Below are positions 14,258 to 23,691 of a DNA stretch of 64,000 nucleotides, piece after piece. This DNA is from Petrimonas mucosa (GTDB lineage Bacteria; Bacteroidota; Bacteroidia; Bacteroidales; Dysgonomonadaceae), in assembly GCF_900095795.1 (NCBI RefSeq), contig NZ_LT608328.1, forward strand, positions 2,721,001-2,785,000. Direction: 5' to 3'. The translations under genes were made by a program, and so were the position numbers. The notes beneath the pieces are model-generated. The model was not told the origin of the DNA and searched no databases. It saw only the letters and a list, made by a program, of their open reading frames with translations. The number at the start of each line of letters is the position of its first letter. Position 1 is the first letter of the stretch.

Positions 14258-17107
14258 ATGAAAAACGAAAACAGATCTTCAATTATCAGATTCAGCCATA
14301 CGATACTTCTCCCTGTCGTATGCATGTTGCTCATGGTCGCATGTTTGCAGAATAACCGAAGTACATATGTCGATGAGCTGCAATGCAATAATATGAGTGA
14401 TCCGGAAGGGATCGATACACCCCTACTGAGCTGGAAAATCAAATCGTCACGATCGGGAGTGATCCAGACGGCGTGGGAGGTTGAGATAGCCTCGACCAGG
14501 AAACTGCTCAAGGAGGGGGCGGCAGACATCTGGAAATCTGGCAAGCAGGTATCGGACATCCAGTTCGGCATTCAACCGGCCACCGGTTTTACCGAAGGTG
14601 GCACCTATTTCTGGAGAGTCAGGATCTGGGACAACGACGATCAAAATACCCCATGGAGCGAACCGGCCAGGTTCTCCATGGGGCTTCTTCATGAGGAGTC
14701 ATGGAAAGCCAAATGGATCACCTTCCCCGATGCCGGAGCGCGTCCACTCCCCTACTTCAGGAAAACCTTTCTATCCGGAAAGGGAGAAGGGATCGAGAGA
14801 GCCTTGATCCATTTTTGCGGGCTGGGTGCAGGAGAACTCTACCTGAACGGACAGCCGGTAGATCCGACCCGGTTCCTCGATCCCGCGCAAACCAATTACG
14901 ACCAGTACGCACTTTACAGCACCTTCGACGTTACCCATCTCGTCAGACCGGGTGAAAACAGCGTAGGGGTGATGCTGGGTGACGGCTGGTTTGCCCAGGA
15001 TGAGGCATGGGGGGGCGCAAACTTCGCCTATGGTGATCCGATGCTTCGGCTGCAACTCGATATCTCCTACAGTGATGGGAGTCATATGCAGGTCTGCAGC
15101 GATGAAGAGTGGGAATGGGGTGAAGGGCCCATACGCAAAAGCAATATCTACCTGGGTGAGGTATATGACGCCAATTATGAGATTGATGGCTGGAACATGG
15201 CGGGCTCAGCCTCCGATAGGTGGCACAAAGCTCAACTGGCCACCACAAATACTCCGCCCCGTCTGGTTCCCCAGCAGATGCCCCCGATCAGGAAGCGGGA
15301 GACCATTACAGCAAAAAAGATATGGCAGGATTCACTGGGTAACTGGATCTACGACTTTGGAGTAAATGTGGCGGGAATTCCGTTGCTGAGAGTAAACGAG
15401 CCCAAAGGTACGACAGTGACCATCCGTTATGCCGAAGGGATCGATCAGTCGAACGGCCTCGACTTCCAGTCAACGGGATGGATACATCATGGTGCCATCT
15501 TCAAGGATCAATATATCTGTAAGGGAGAGGGGACCGAAGAGTGGTCGCCACGCTTCACCTACCACGGATATCGCTACGCCGAGCTGTCGGGAGTGACTGG
15601 AAAGCCCGATTCCGGGACGTTGAAGCTGATTGTGGTACACTCCGATCTACTCAACACGGGAGAGTTCGAATGTGCCGACGAACAGATCAACAAACTGCAC
15701 GAACTGGCCATCCGTACCGTAAAGAGTAACCTGCACGGCATACCGACCGACTGCCCCATCCGCGAAAAGTGCGGATGGCTGGGCGACGTACATGCCTACG
15801 TAAAGATGGCAAACGTCAATTTCCAGATGGAGAACTTCTGGCACAAATATCTCGAGGATATCCGTTCCGGTGCGGCCAGGGAAGAAGAGAACACCCTCTT
15901 TCACGAACGGTACAACAATACATTTTATTTCACCCGCAAGCCAGCCGGCATACCCTACATGATCGCTCCGGGAAAGCGGTTGTGTGGCGTTGCATCGCCC
16001 GATTGGGGAACAGTGCAGGTTCAACTTCCCTGGTGGCTCTATGTCTATTACGGCAAGGAGCAATATCTAGCTGAATACTACCCCCAGATGAGGCAGTGGG
16101 CACTCTATGTCAATTCACTGGCCAAGAGCAACGAGAGGAAGAAGGGATACAACATGGAGACCCAATCGATTGTCTACCAGGGTTTGGGGGACTGGTGCCC
16201 CCCAAAGTATGCCGTTGAGAAGAGAACCCCGGTAGAGTTCACCTCAACTGCTTTTCACTATCTCGATGTCAAGATCATGTCGGAAGTTGCCCGCATCCTT
16301 GGAATTGAGGAAGATGCTGCGCTGTTTACAAAGATGAAGGAGGAGATTGCCGAGGAGCTGGTCCGCACCATGTACGATCCGGTGAACAAGACATTCGGCA
16401 CCCAGACGGCAGATGCCATGGCGCTCGATCTTGGATTTGTCCCCGATGGGGATGAAGTTGAAGTAAGCAACTCAATTGTCAAGAATATGAACACCTTCAG
16501 CGAAGGGTTCATGAACTGTGGCATTTTCGGGTTAAGCAGAGTCGGAAGCATGCTTGCACGGCACGGAAATGCCGAAGCTGCATGGCTGCTCTATACCAAA
16601 AAGGGTGAGAACAGCTTTGAATGGATGTGGAAAGCAGCAGATGCCACCTCCCTTTGGGAAGGTTTGCCCGTCAACGAGATGAGCAGGAAAAACGCACTGA
16701 GTGCCTCCTACAACCATCCGATGCAGGCAGGTTACGATATCACATTCTTTGAGGATATTGCCGGTATCGCTCCCGATCCATCCGGTTTCGGATTCAAGGT
16801 TATCCGTTTTGAACCGCTCTTCTGCGACTACCTTCCCTGGGCCAAGGGCCGGATAGAGACGCCCTACGGCACGGTATCGAGCAACTGGACAAGAAGTGGT
16901 GAATCCCTGAAGTGGGAGATCTCCATCCCGCCCAACTCTTCCGGACTGGTAGTATTGCCCTATGGAGGAAAATGGAACGTGAATGGCAAGGAGATCGGAT
17001 CCTGTTCATTCCTGATGCTGGAAAAGCAGGAAGAGAAGGCACACTATATCTTTCCGTCAGGGAACTACCGGCTCACCCTCAACGATCAGGATGGTCTGGT
17101 CGGTTGA
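14258..17107 (+). CDS. GH78 alpha-L-rhamnosidase, lipoprotein
   Basis: The 949-aa product carries a lipoprotein signal (MLLMVACLQ). GH78 architecture is clear: N-terminal fibronectin-like domain (about 35-140), the two beta-sandwich Bac_rhamnosid domains (AYLNGxxV-type segment ELYLNGQPVDP, then IYDFGVNVAGIP), and the (alpha/alpha)6 catalytic barrel from about 450. The catalytic motif is DCPIREKCGW (Asp498, Glu503), the REK variant of the usual QRDER; Glu is the expected general acid. It inverts and releases terminal alpha-L-rhamnose. Its start now lies 10 bp inside from the IS1595 edge, so its original ribosome-binding sequence survives in the target duplication, but transcription from upstream has to cross the element. 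Confidence 0.92.
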   Translation: MKNENRSSIIRFSHTILLPVVCMLLMVACLQNNRSTYVDELQCNNMSDPEGIDTPLLSWKIKSSRSGVIQTAWEVEIASTRKLLKEGAADIWKSGKQVSDIQFGIQPATGFTEGGTYFWRVRIWDNDDQNTPWSEPARFSMGLLHEESWKAKWITFPDAGARPLPYFRKTFLSGKGEGIERALIHFCGLGAGELYLNGQPVDPTRFLDPAQTNYDQYALYSTFDVTHLVRPGENSVGVMLGDGWFAQDEAWGGANFAYGDPMLRLQLDISYSDGSHMQVCSDEEWEWGEGPIRKSNIYLGEVYDANYEIDGWNMAGSASDRWHKAQLATTNTPPRLVPQQMPPIRKRETITAKKIWQDSLGNWIYDFGVNVAGIPLLRVNEPKGTTVTIRYAEGIDQSNGLDFQSTGWIHHGAIFKDQYICKGEGTEEWSPRFTYHGYRYAELSGVTGKPDSGTLKLIVVHSDLLNTGEFECADEQINKLHELAIRTVKSNLHGIPTDCPIREKCGWLGDVHAYVKMANVNFQMENFWHKYLEDIRSGAAREEENTLFHERYNNTFYFTRKPAGIPYMIAPGKRLCGVASPDWGTVQVQLPWWLYVYYGKEQYLAEYYPQMRQWALYVNSLAKSNERKKGYNMETQSIVYQGLGDWCPPKYAVEKRTPVEFTSTAFHYLDVKIMSEVARILGIEEDAALFTKMKEEIAEELVRTMYDPVNKTFGTQTADAMALDLGFVPDGDEVEVSNSIVKNMNTFSEGFMNCGIFGLSRVGSMLARHGNAEAAWLLYTKKGENSFEWMWKAADATSLWEGLPVNEMSRKNALSASYNHPMQAGYDITFFEDIAGIAPDPSGFGFKVIRFEPLFCDYLPWAKGRIETPYGTVSSNWTRSGESLKWEISIPPNSSGLVVLPYGGKWNVNGKEIGSCSFLMLEKQEEKAHYIFPSGNYRLTLNDQDGLVG

Positions 17108-17166
17108 GAGAGTTATCGTTGAAATATGGAAATATTTGAAAACAACTAAACATAAGAGAAAACAGT

Positions 17167-20100
17167 ATGAGAATTAAGACATTGATGTTATTTGCCGTGA
17201 TCAGCATTATTCTGCTGGTCGGGTGCAAGCATGACCGGATGAATGCCCCGGTTCAGTTGTCGCAGGAGTTGGAAAAGGGATTTGTAACGCCACCCAGTTC
17301 CATCCAGACAAGCGTCTATTGGTATTGGATCTCCGACAATATCTCAAAAGAGGGTGCCGTGAGAGATCTTCATGCCATGAAAAAAGCAGGAATCAACCGG
17401 GCTTTCATCGGCAACATCGGGATTGAGGATCTCCCGTACGGTAAAGTAAAGATGTTCAGTGATGAGTGGTGGGAGATCATGCATACCGCTTTAAAAACCG
17501 CTACCGAGCTGGATATCGAGATCGGCATCTTCAACTCGCCAGGCTGGAGCCAATCTGGAGGTCCGTGGATCGAGCCGGAACAGTCGATGCGCTATCTGGC
17601 CTCATCCGAAACAAAGGTGAAAGGTTCTCGGACCGTCACCCTGACCTTGCCGAAGCCAAACGAGGATTTTCAGGATGTAAAGGTGATCGCCATCCCCGAC
17701 GTGACACGCGAAGAGTTGACGCTAACACACAAGAATGCGGTTATCGAAAGTGAGCCTCAGCTTCCTAACCTCGCAAGACTGACAGACAACGATCCAGAAA
17801 CGGGAGTCAACCTGCCCGGTGGGAATAGTGTGACCATCAGCTTCAAGTCGAAAGAGCCGTTTACGGCCAGAAGCCTTACTCTCCAATCAACCCGCTCTCC
17901 GCTTATGGCTGAAGCTGTGCTGGAGGCCAGGGAGGGAGAGAAGTTCAACACCGTTTCAAAATTTGTCATCAACCGGTCGAACCCTGCATTGAACGTAGGT
18001 TTCGATCCGTATGCACCCGTAACCATCGCCATACCTGCCACCACCTCCAGCGAGTTCAGGCTGCAGCTCAATTACCATTCAAGCGGGAGTGGAGTGGCAG
18101 AGATCAGCTTGAGCGGCATCCCCCGTATGGAACGTTACAGCGAAAAGACATTGGCCAAGATGCACCCCACCCCGCTGCCCTACTGGCACGATTACCTCTG
18201 GCCGGATCAACCGGAAGTGGACGACAATAGCCTGATCATCCAGGAGTCCCGGATTATCGACCTTACGGACAAGATGTCGTCCGACGGGGTTCTCAACTGG
18301 GACGTTCCCGAAGGGGCGTGGACAATCTTAAGGATGGGTATGGCCCCCACCGGCGTCACTAACGGTCCGGCCTCTCCCGAGGCAACCGGCCTGGAAGTGG
18401 ACAAGATGAGCAAAAAATGGACTGCCCTCCATTTCGACCGATTTATCGGCGAGATCCTCAGAAGGATACCTGAAGAGGAGAGGAAGACATTCAAGGTGGT
18501 TGTCCAAGACAGCTATGAAACTGGAGGACAGAACTTCACCGACGGAATGATCGAGGAGTTCAAGGAGCGCTACGGATACGACCCGTCGCCCTACCTGCCT
18601 GTCTTCAACGGATATGTGGTCAACAGCCGGATGGAATCCGACCGCTTCCTCTGGGACCTGAGAAGAATGATTGCAGACAAGGTGGCGTATGACTATGTCG
18701 GCGGACTGAGGGAGGTAAGTCATCAGCACGGTCTGACCACCTGGCTGGAAAATTACGGACACTGGGGATTCCCCAGCGAATTCCTGATGTACGGCGGTCA
18801 GTCGGATGAGATCGGTGGTGAATTCTGGAGCCAGGGCGATCTGGGTGATATCGAAAACCGGGCGGCCACATCGGCAGGACACATCTACGGGAAGACCAGG
18901 ATCTCGGCCGAGTCGAACACCTCGGGCGGACCGGCCTATTCGAGACATCCTGCGATGATGAAGCAACGTACCGACCGGTTCTTTGCGGAAGGAATCAACA
19001 ATACCCTCCTGCATGTCTATATCATGCAACCCTACGAGGATAAGAACCCTGGCGTGAATGCCTGGTTCGGGAATGAATTCGACCGGAAGAACACCTGGTT
19101 CACGCAGATCGATCTTTTCACCCAGTACCTGAAACGGGTCAACTTCATGCTGCAACAGGGCCTCAACGTGGCCGACGTGGCATATTTCATCGGCGAGGAT
19201 GCTCCCAAGATGACCGGAGTAGCAGATCCGGCTCTTCCGTTAGGCTACCAGTTCGATTATATCAACGCCGAGGTGATCCTGCGCGACATGACCGTCAAGG
19301 ATGGCATGTTGACACTGCCACACGGCACTCAATACCGGGTGCTTGTCCTCCCCAAACTGGAAACGATGCGTCCCGAACTGCTGGCAAAGATCAAGGATCT
19401 GGTTGCCGCAGGAGCCTGCATACTGGGTCCGGCACCCAAACGCTCTCCCAGCCTGCAGAACCAGCCGGAGGCCGATAACCAGGTAAAGCAGATGGCCAGC
19501 GAACTCTGGGGTGATATTGACGGTGAAACGGTCAAGGAAAGGAAATTTGGAAAGGGAGTCGTGATGAGCGGACTCACCATGGAGGAAGTTTTCGAAAAGA
19601 TTGCCCTTCTGCCCGACTGCAAATTGCCGGAGGAGAACTCCATCCACTACGGTCACCGGACAATGGCCGGAATCGAGATCTATTTCCTCTCTAACCAGAC
19701 CGATAAGGAGAGGATAATCCAGCCCCAATTCAGGGTAACCGGCAAACAGCCGGAAGTTTGGGATGCCACCAGCGGAACGATCAGATCGCTTCCGGCATTC
19801 GAAATCAGTGGAGAACAGACAACTGTTCCCCTGAAACTGGCACCTTATGAAAGCCTCTTCGTGGTCTTCAGGAACAAGGCGGGTAAAAGTGCCGGCAACG
19901 ATATCGCCCTCAACTATCCTTCACCCGACACCGTGAAAGTACTGCAAGGACCCTGGATGGTCACTTTTGATCCTGCATTCAGGGGACCTGCTGCTCCGGT
20001 ACTCTTCGAAACGCTGGTCGACTGGACAACCTCTTCCAACGACTCGATAAGATATTACTCCGGAACGGCACGTTATAACATTACGTTTACTTTGACGGAA

Positions 20101-20424
20101 GAGAATGGAGATAGATCAATCATGCTGGATCTGGGGAACCTGACCGCAATGGCCAAGGTGAAAGTGAACGGCAATTATGCCGGTGGAGTATGGACACATC
20201 CCTACAGACTCGATATCACCCAGTGGGTGAAACCGGGTCAGAATGACCTGGAGATCGAGGTTGTCAACAACTGGATGAACCGGTTGATCGGGGATCTCAA
20301 CCTACCTGAAGACCAACGGGAAACATGGTGTTACGTCAATCCCTATAACGCCAAGAGCCCGTTGCAACCCTCAGGTCTTTTCGGACCTGTCACCATCCAG
20401 TCGCTTCAATATCAAGGCAACTAG
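17167..20424 (+). CDS. GH106 alpha-L-rhamnosidase, lipoprotein
   Basis: The 1085-aa protein has a lipoprotein signal (ILLVGCKH). The GH106 signature runs from about residue 40: WYWISDNISKEG, IFNSPGWSQSGGPW at about 120-135, and the long barrel with QDSYETGGQNFT (Glu451) and AESNTSGGP (Glu582), which I take as candidate catalytic acids by motif position. A C-terminal jelly-roll (about 945-1080) with LDLGNLTAMAKVKVNG and ETWCYVNPY is typical of this family. GH106 enzymes remove alpha-L-rhamnose from complex pectic or other glycans by inversion with calcium. It is one of five rhamnosidase genes in the operon, suggesting several distinct rhamnosidic linkages in the substrate. Confidence 0.92.
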   Translation: MRIKTLMLFAVISIILLVGCKHDRMNAPVQLSQELEKGFVTPPSSIQTSVYWYWISDNISKEGAVRDLHAMKKAGINRAFIGNIGIEDLPYGKVKMFSDEWWEIMHTALKTATELDIEIGIFNSPGWSQSGGPWIEPEQSMRYLASSETKVKGSRTVTLTLPKPNEDFQDVKVIAIPDVTREELTLTHKNAVIESEPQLPNLARLTDNDPETGVNLPGGNSVTISFKSKEPFTARSLTLQSTRSPLMAEAVLEAREGEKFNTVSKFVINRSNPALNVGFDPYAPVTIAIPATTSSEFRLQLNYHSSGSGVAEISLSGIPRMERYSEKTLAKMHPTPLPYWHDYLWPDQPEVDDNSLIIQESRIIDLTDKMSSDGVLNWDVPEGAWTILRMGMAPTGVTNGPASPEATGLEVDKMSKKWTALHFDRFIGEILRRIPEEERKTFKVVVQDSYETGGQNFTDGMIEEFKERYGYDPSPYLPVFNGYVVNSRMESDRFLWDLRRMIADKVAYDYVGGLREVSHQHGLTTWLENYGHWGFPSEFLMYGGQSDEIGGEFWSQGDLGDIENRAATSAGHIYGKTRISAESNTSGGPAYSRHPAMMKQRTDRFFAEGINNTLLHVYIMQPYEDKNPGVNAWFGNEFDRKNTWFTQIDLFTQYLKRVNFMLQQGLNVADVAYFIGEDAPKMTGVADPALPLGYQFDYINAEVILRDMTVKDGMLTLPHGTQYRVLVLPKLETMRPELLAKIKDLVAAGACILGPAPKRSPSLQNQPEADNQVKQMASELWGDIDGETVKERKFGKGVVMSGLTMEEVFEKIALLPDCKLPEENSIHYGHRTMAGIEIYFLSNQTDKERIIQPQFRVTGKQPEVWDATSGTIRSLPAFEISGEQTTVPLKLAPYESLFVVFRNKAGKSAGNDIALNYPSPDTVKVLQGPWMVTFDPAFRGPAAPVLFETLVDWTTSSNDSIRYYSGTARYNITFTLTEENGDRSIMLDLGNLTAMAKVKVNGNYAGGVWTHPYRLDITQWVKPGQNDLEIEVVNNWMNRLIGDLNLPEDQRETWCYVNPYNAKSPLQPSGLFGPVTIQSLQYQGN

Positions 20425-20456
20425 ATCTTAATTTTATCACACAAAAAAAGCCTATT

Positions 20457-22487
20457 ATGAACAAGTTTACCCTATTGCTCGCCACCTCACTGCTGTTTCT
20501 CTCATGTGGTCTTTCACACAAGGCACAGAAAGAGGGAGCGGTGATTGAGAATGAGAGTTACTACAGGGATCTTTATAGCGACACCTGGGTGGCCACCGAT
20601 GGCGTAGGACGAGAGATGCCCGATTACGAAGAGGTTGGTCCCGTGAAAAAGGACCAACGGCGTGTGGTAGGCATCTTCTATATCACCTGGCATACCCAGA
20701 ATCTGGCCAACCAGCGGCAACCGTATGAAGCCGATGTTACAAAGATTCTGGCAAAAGATCCTACAGCCAGGTTCAAGGCAGATCACCCACTCTGGTATAC
20801 CGGTTCCTACCATTGGGGAGAACCGGAGATGGGTTACTTCCTGAGCCAGGATGAGTATGTCATCCGGAAAGACATCTCCATGCTTGCAGATGCGGGAGTG
20901 GACGTGCTGATCATGGATGTGACCAATGCCGTCAGGTATTGGGATGAATGGGATGTCACCTTCCGCATCATGCAGGAGATGAAAAAGGAGGGCAACAAGG
21001 TGCCCCAGTTTGCCTTCTGGTCGTTTAACGGACCGGCCATCACCGTTGTCCAGGATCTTTACGACAAGATCTATAAGGAGGGGAAATACAAGGAGCTCTG
21101 GTTCTACTGGGATGGCAAGCCCCTTCTACTCTATAACGGAACTCCGTCATTCGATGCCAACGGCTCGGGGATCAAGCACCCCAACCCCCATTATGATCCG
21201 GCCGCTGCAACCGATCCCAATCACCCACACTATAAGGATCCCGATTACGCTGAAGAGTTCTATGCCGATTATACCAAGGAGGTAAAGGAGTTCTTCACCC
21301 TTCGGACCATGTGGTGGGGATATTACGAATGGGGAGGCAAACGGTTTGTCGGCACGGAAGACAACTGGAGTTTCGGCTATAGCATGGCCGACGAGCGGGT
21401 AAAAAATCTCCCGCCGGATCAGTTGCTCTCGCTGCATAACGGCAAGCGGGAACAGGCCGCTGTGACCACAGCCCAGCATCCCGTCACCATGACCGACGAG
21501 AACATGGGCGTGGGTAAATCGTGGTCGCGTCAGTACGGAGAACCTGAACTGGATGAGTATGACATGCCCAAATCAGCCTATGTTCCCTGGTTGGACAAGG
21601 TGGTAGAGAATCCCACCGCCTACGGCATCTACTTCCAGGAGAGATGGGACGAGGCGCTGGCTGCAAATCCGGAGTTTCTCTACATCAACGACTGGAATGA
21701 GTGGACGGCAGGCAAATACCAGCCGAATAACGGAGGAACAACCCCATGGCTTGGAAGAGACAATCCCTTTTTCTTTGTGGACCAGTACAATGCCGAATTC
21801 AACCGGGGCATCCAGCCGATGAAGGGAGGCTATACCGACAACTACTACATGCAGATGGCTCAAAACATCAGAAGATACAAAGGGGTGCGTCCCATTCCGG
21901 TGCAGCGTGGTTACAACACTATCCGCATCGATGGGGAGTTTAACGACTGGGAGAAGGTGAAAAACGAGTTCCGTGACACCAGGGGAGATATCTGGCACAG
22001 GGATGCCATCGGTTACGCAGGCATCAGATATGTAAACCAGTCGGGCCGAAACGACATCATTACCGGCAAAGTGGCAGTTGCAAAGGATAAGATCTCATTC
22101 TACGTGGAAACAGCTTCGCCACTTACTCCCCACACCGACAAGAACTGGATGTTGCTGCTGATAGATGCGGACAACAATCCCGATACGGGATGGCATGGCT
22201 ACGATCTCCTTGTCAACGGCCGGGTCAAGAGCGAGACGCTGACTACACTCATGAAATTCCAGCAGGATGAATGGGTTGAAGTGGGAGACCTCGCATATCG
22301 CTACAACGGCAACAAGATGGAGATTGAAATTCCCGCCAGTCTGCTGCCGCTCGAGGGAGATCAATTGACCATCGACTTTAAATGGAGCGACAATCCCGAG
22401 AAGCTGGAAGATCCCATCTCATTTGCACTCAATGGAGATACTGCTCCCAACAGAAGATTCAACTACCGTTTAAAATGGAAAAGATAA
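20457..22487 (+). CDS. GH99/GH71-like lipoprotein with CBM9-like tail (paralogue 2)
   Basis: At 676 aa this is the longest of three similar proteins, with a lipoprotein signal (LLFLSCGL). The barrel region begins at VGIFYITWHTQN and contains DVLIMDVTNAV and INDWNEWTAGKY; Glu415 is the retained GH99-type Glu and Ala418 replaces the second one. An insertion rich in His, Pro and Asp (about 235-265) is absent from the other copies. A CBM9-like domain (LLIDADNNPDTGWHGYDLLVNG) ends the protein. The next gene starts 14 nt after the stop. The exact reaction is unknown. Confidence 0.85.
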   Translation: MNKFTLLLATSLLFLSCGLSHKAQKEGAVIENESYYRDLYSDTWVATDGVGREMPDYEEVGPVKKDQRRVVGIFYITWHTQNLANQRQPYEADVTKILAKDPTARFKADHPLWYTGSYHWGEPEMGYFLSQDEYVIRKDISMLADAGVDVLIMDVTNAVRYWDEWDVTFRIMQEMKKEGNKVPQFAFWSFNGPAITVVQDLYDKIYKEGKYKELWFYWDGKPLLLYNGTPSFDANGSGIKHPNPHYDPAAATDPNHPHYKDPDYAEEFYADYTKEVKEFFTLRTMWWGYYEWGGKRFVGTEDNWSFGYSMADERVKNLPPDQLLSLHNGKREQAAVTTAQHPVTMTDENMGVGKSWSRQYGEPELDEYDMPKSAYVPWLDKVVENPTAYGIYFQERWDEALAANPEFLYINDWNEWTAGKYQPNNGGTTPWLGRDNPFFFVDQYNAEFNRGIQPMKGGYTDNYYMQMAQNIRRYKGVRPIPVQRGYNTIRIDGEFNDWEKVKNEFRDTRGDIWHRDAIGYAGIRYVNQSGRNDIITGKVAVAKDKISFYVETASPLTPHTDKNWMLLLIDADNNPDTGWHGYDLLVNGRVKSETLTTLMKFQQDEWVEVGDLAYRYNGNKMEIEIPASLLPLEGDQLTIDFKWSDNPEKLEDPISFALNGDTAPNRRFNYRLKWKR

Positions 22488-22501
22488 TCCGATCAATCAA
22501 T

Positions 22502-23686
22502 ATGAAAAAATCTATTTATCCCCTGTTATGGGGCATGTTCCTTGCACTGTTCTCCGCCTGCAACTCCAGGACGGGAGAGGAGGCGAAGGAGGGGTATACA
22601 GTGGCTGCCTTTTATTGGCCTGCCTACCACTACGAACCGAGGTCAGAATTCCTCTTCCCCGAGAAAACCGGAGAGTGGGAGATTATCAGAAATGCCGTAC
22701 CCAAGGAGGAGGGACATCAACAACCCAAGGTTCCCCTTTGGGGCTACCTGGATGAAGCTGATCCGAAAGATATGGAGCTGAAGATCACTACTGCCCTCGA
22801 GTATGGTGTGAACACCTTTATTTTCGACTGGTACTGGTTCGAGAAGGCTCCCTTTCTGGAGAGGTGCATCAACGACGGATTCCTGAAAGCAAACAAGGGC
22901 AGGATGAATTTTTACCTGATGTGGGCCAATCACGATGCCACAACCTACTGGGATGTGAAGAATCCGAGGGTCGACTCCATCTACTGGGATGGTGAGGTGG
23001 ACAGGGAGCAGTTCGATATCGTGGTCGACAGGGTTATATCGCAATACTTCAAGGATCCTGCCTACCTGAAAATCGACGGGGAACCGGTCTTCTGCATCTA
23101 TGAGCTCAATACGCTCATCCAGGGACTTGGGGGAGCCGAGCCGACAAAGGACGCCCTCGATCATTTCAGAAAGAAAACGGTAGAGGCGGGATTTCCAGGA
23201 CTTCACCTGCAGGGCATACTGTGGGACGCGTTGCCTTCGAGCATTGAAGGGGTTCCGGGCGATCCCATTAAAAGCCAGGATGATGTATTGAGTTACTTCG
23301 GTTTCAAGAGTCTCACCAACTACTGTTGGGCACATCTCCAGAATCCCGACGGCGATTATGAGGTTTGGGGCGATGCCTCTACCGATATGTGGAACCAGTT
23401 CAGGGAAAGGTTCTCGATGACCTATTTCCCCAACGTAACCATAAGCTGGGATGCCAATCCCCGTTTTCCGTTCAAGACAGGATACATCAACAACTCTACG
23501 CCGGAAAAATTCAAGAAATACCTTTCTAAAGCAAAAAGGTATATCGACGACAACCAGATTGAGCCAAGAATTGTCACCATCAACGCCTGGAACGAATGGT
23601 CGGAAGGAAGCTACCTTGAGCCCGACACCACCTGGAAATATGGATACCTGGAGGCTGTAAGGGATATTTTTGAACCCATAAACTAA
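22502..23686 (+). CDS. WbsX/GH99-like lipoprotein
   Basis: I chose the ATG at 22502 because it starts a lipoprotein signal (MFLALFSACNS); an in-frame ATG at 22382 would overlap the previous gene by 105 nt and bury the signal. The 394-aa product is the WbsX type (PF14307): AFYWPAYHYEP, FIFDWYWFEKAPFLER, LMWANHDATTYW and INAWNEWSEGSYLEPD. Both acids of the GH99-type motif are present (Glu365, Glu368), unlike in the three larger relatives. WbsX was named from an O-antigen locus, but secreted forms in degradation loci are more likely endo-acting glycosidases. It is flanked on both sides by the larger paralogues. Confidence 0.88.
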   Translation: MKKSIYPLLWGMFLALFSACNSRTGEEAKEGYTVAAFYWPAYHYEPRSEFLFPEKTGEWEIIRNAVPKEEGHQQPKVPLWGYLDEADPKDMELKITTALEYGVNTFIFDWYWFEKAPFLERCINDGFLKANKGRMNFYLMWANHDATTYWDVKNPRVDSIYWDGEVDREQFDIVVDRVISQYFKDPAYLKIDGEPVFCIYELNTLIQGLGGAEPTKDALDHFRKKTVEAGFPGLHLQGILWDALPSSIEGVPGDPIKSQDDVLSYFGFKSLTNYCWAHLQNPDGDYEVWGDASTDMWNQFRERFSMTYFPNVTISWDANPRFPFKTGYINNSTPEKFKKYLSKAKRYIDDNQIEPRIVTINAWNEWSEGSYLEPDTTWKYGYLEAVRDIFEPIN

Positions 23687-23691
23687 AAAAA

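Noticed and set aside
22382-22501. Upstream start for the WbsX-like protein
   Set aside because: It would overlap the preceding gene by 105 nt and place a polar extension before a perfect lipoprotein signal.
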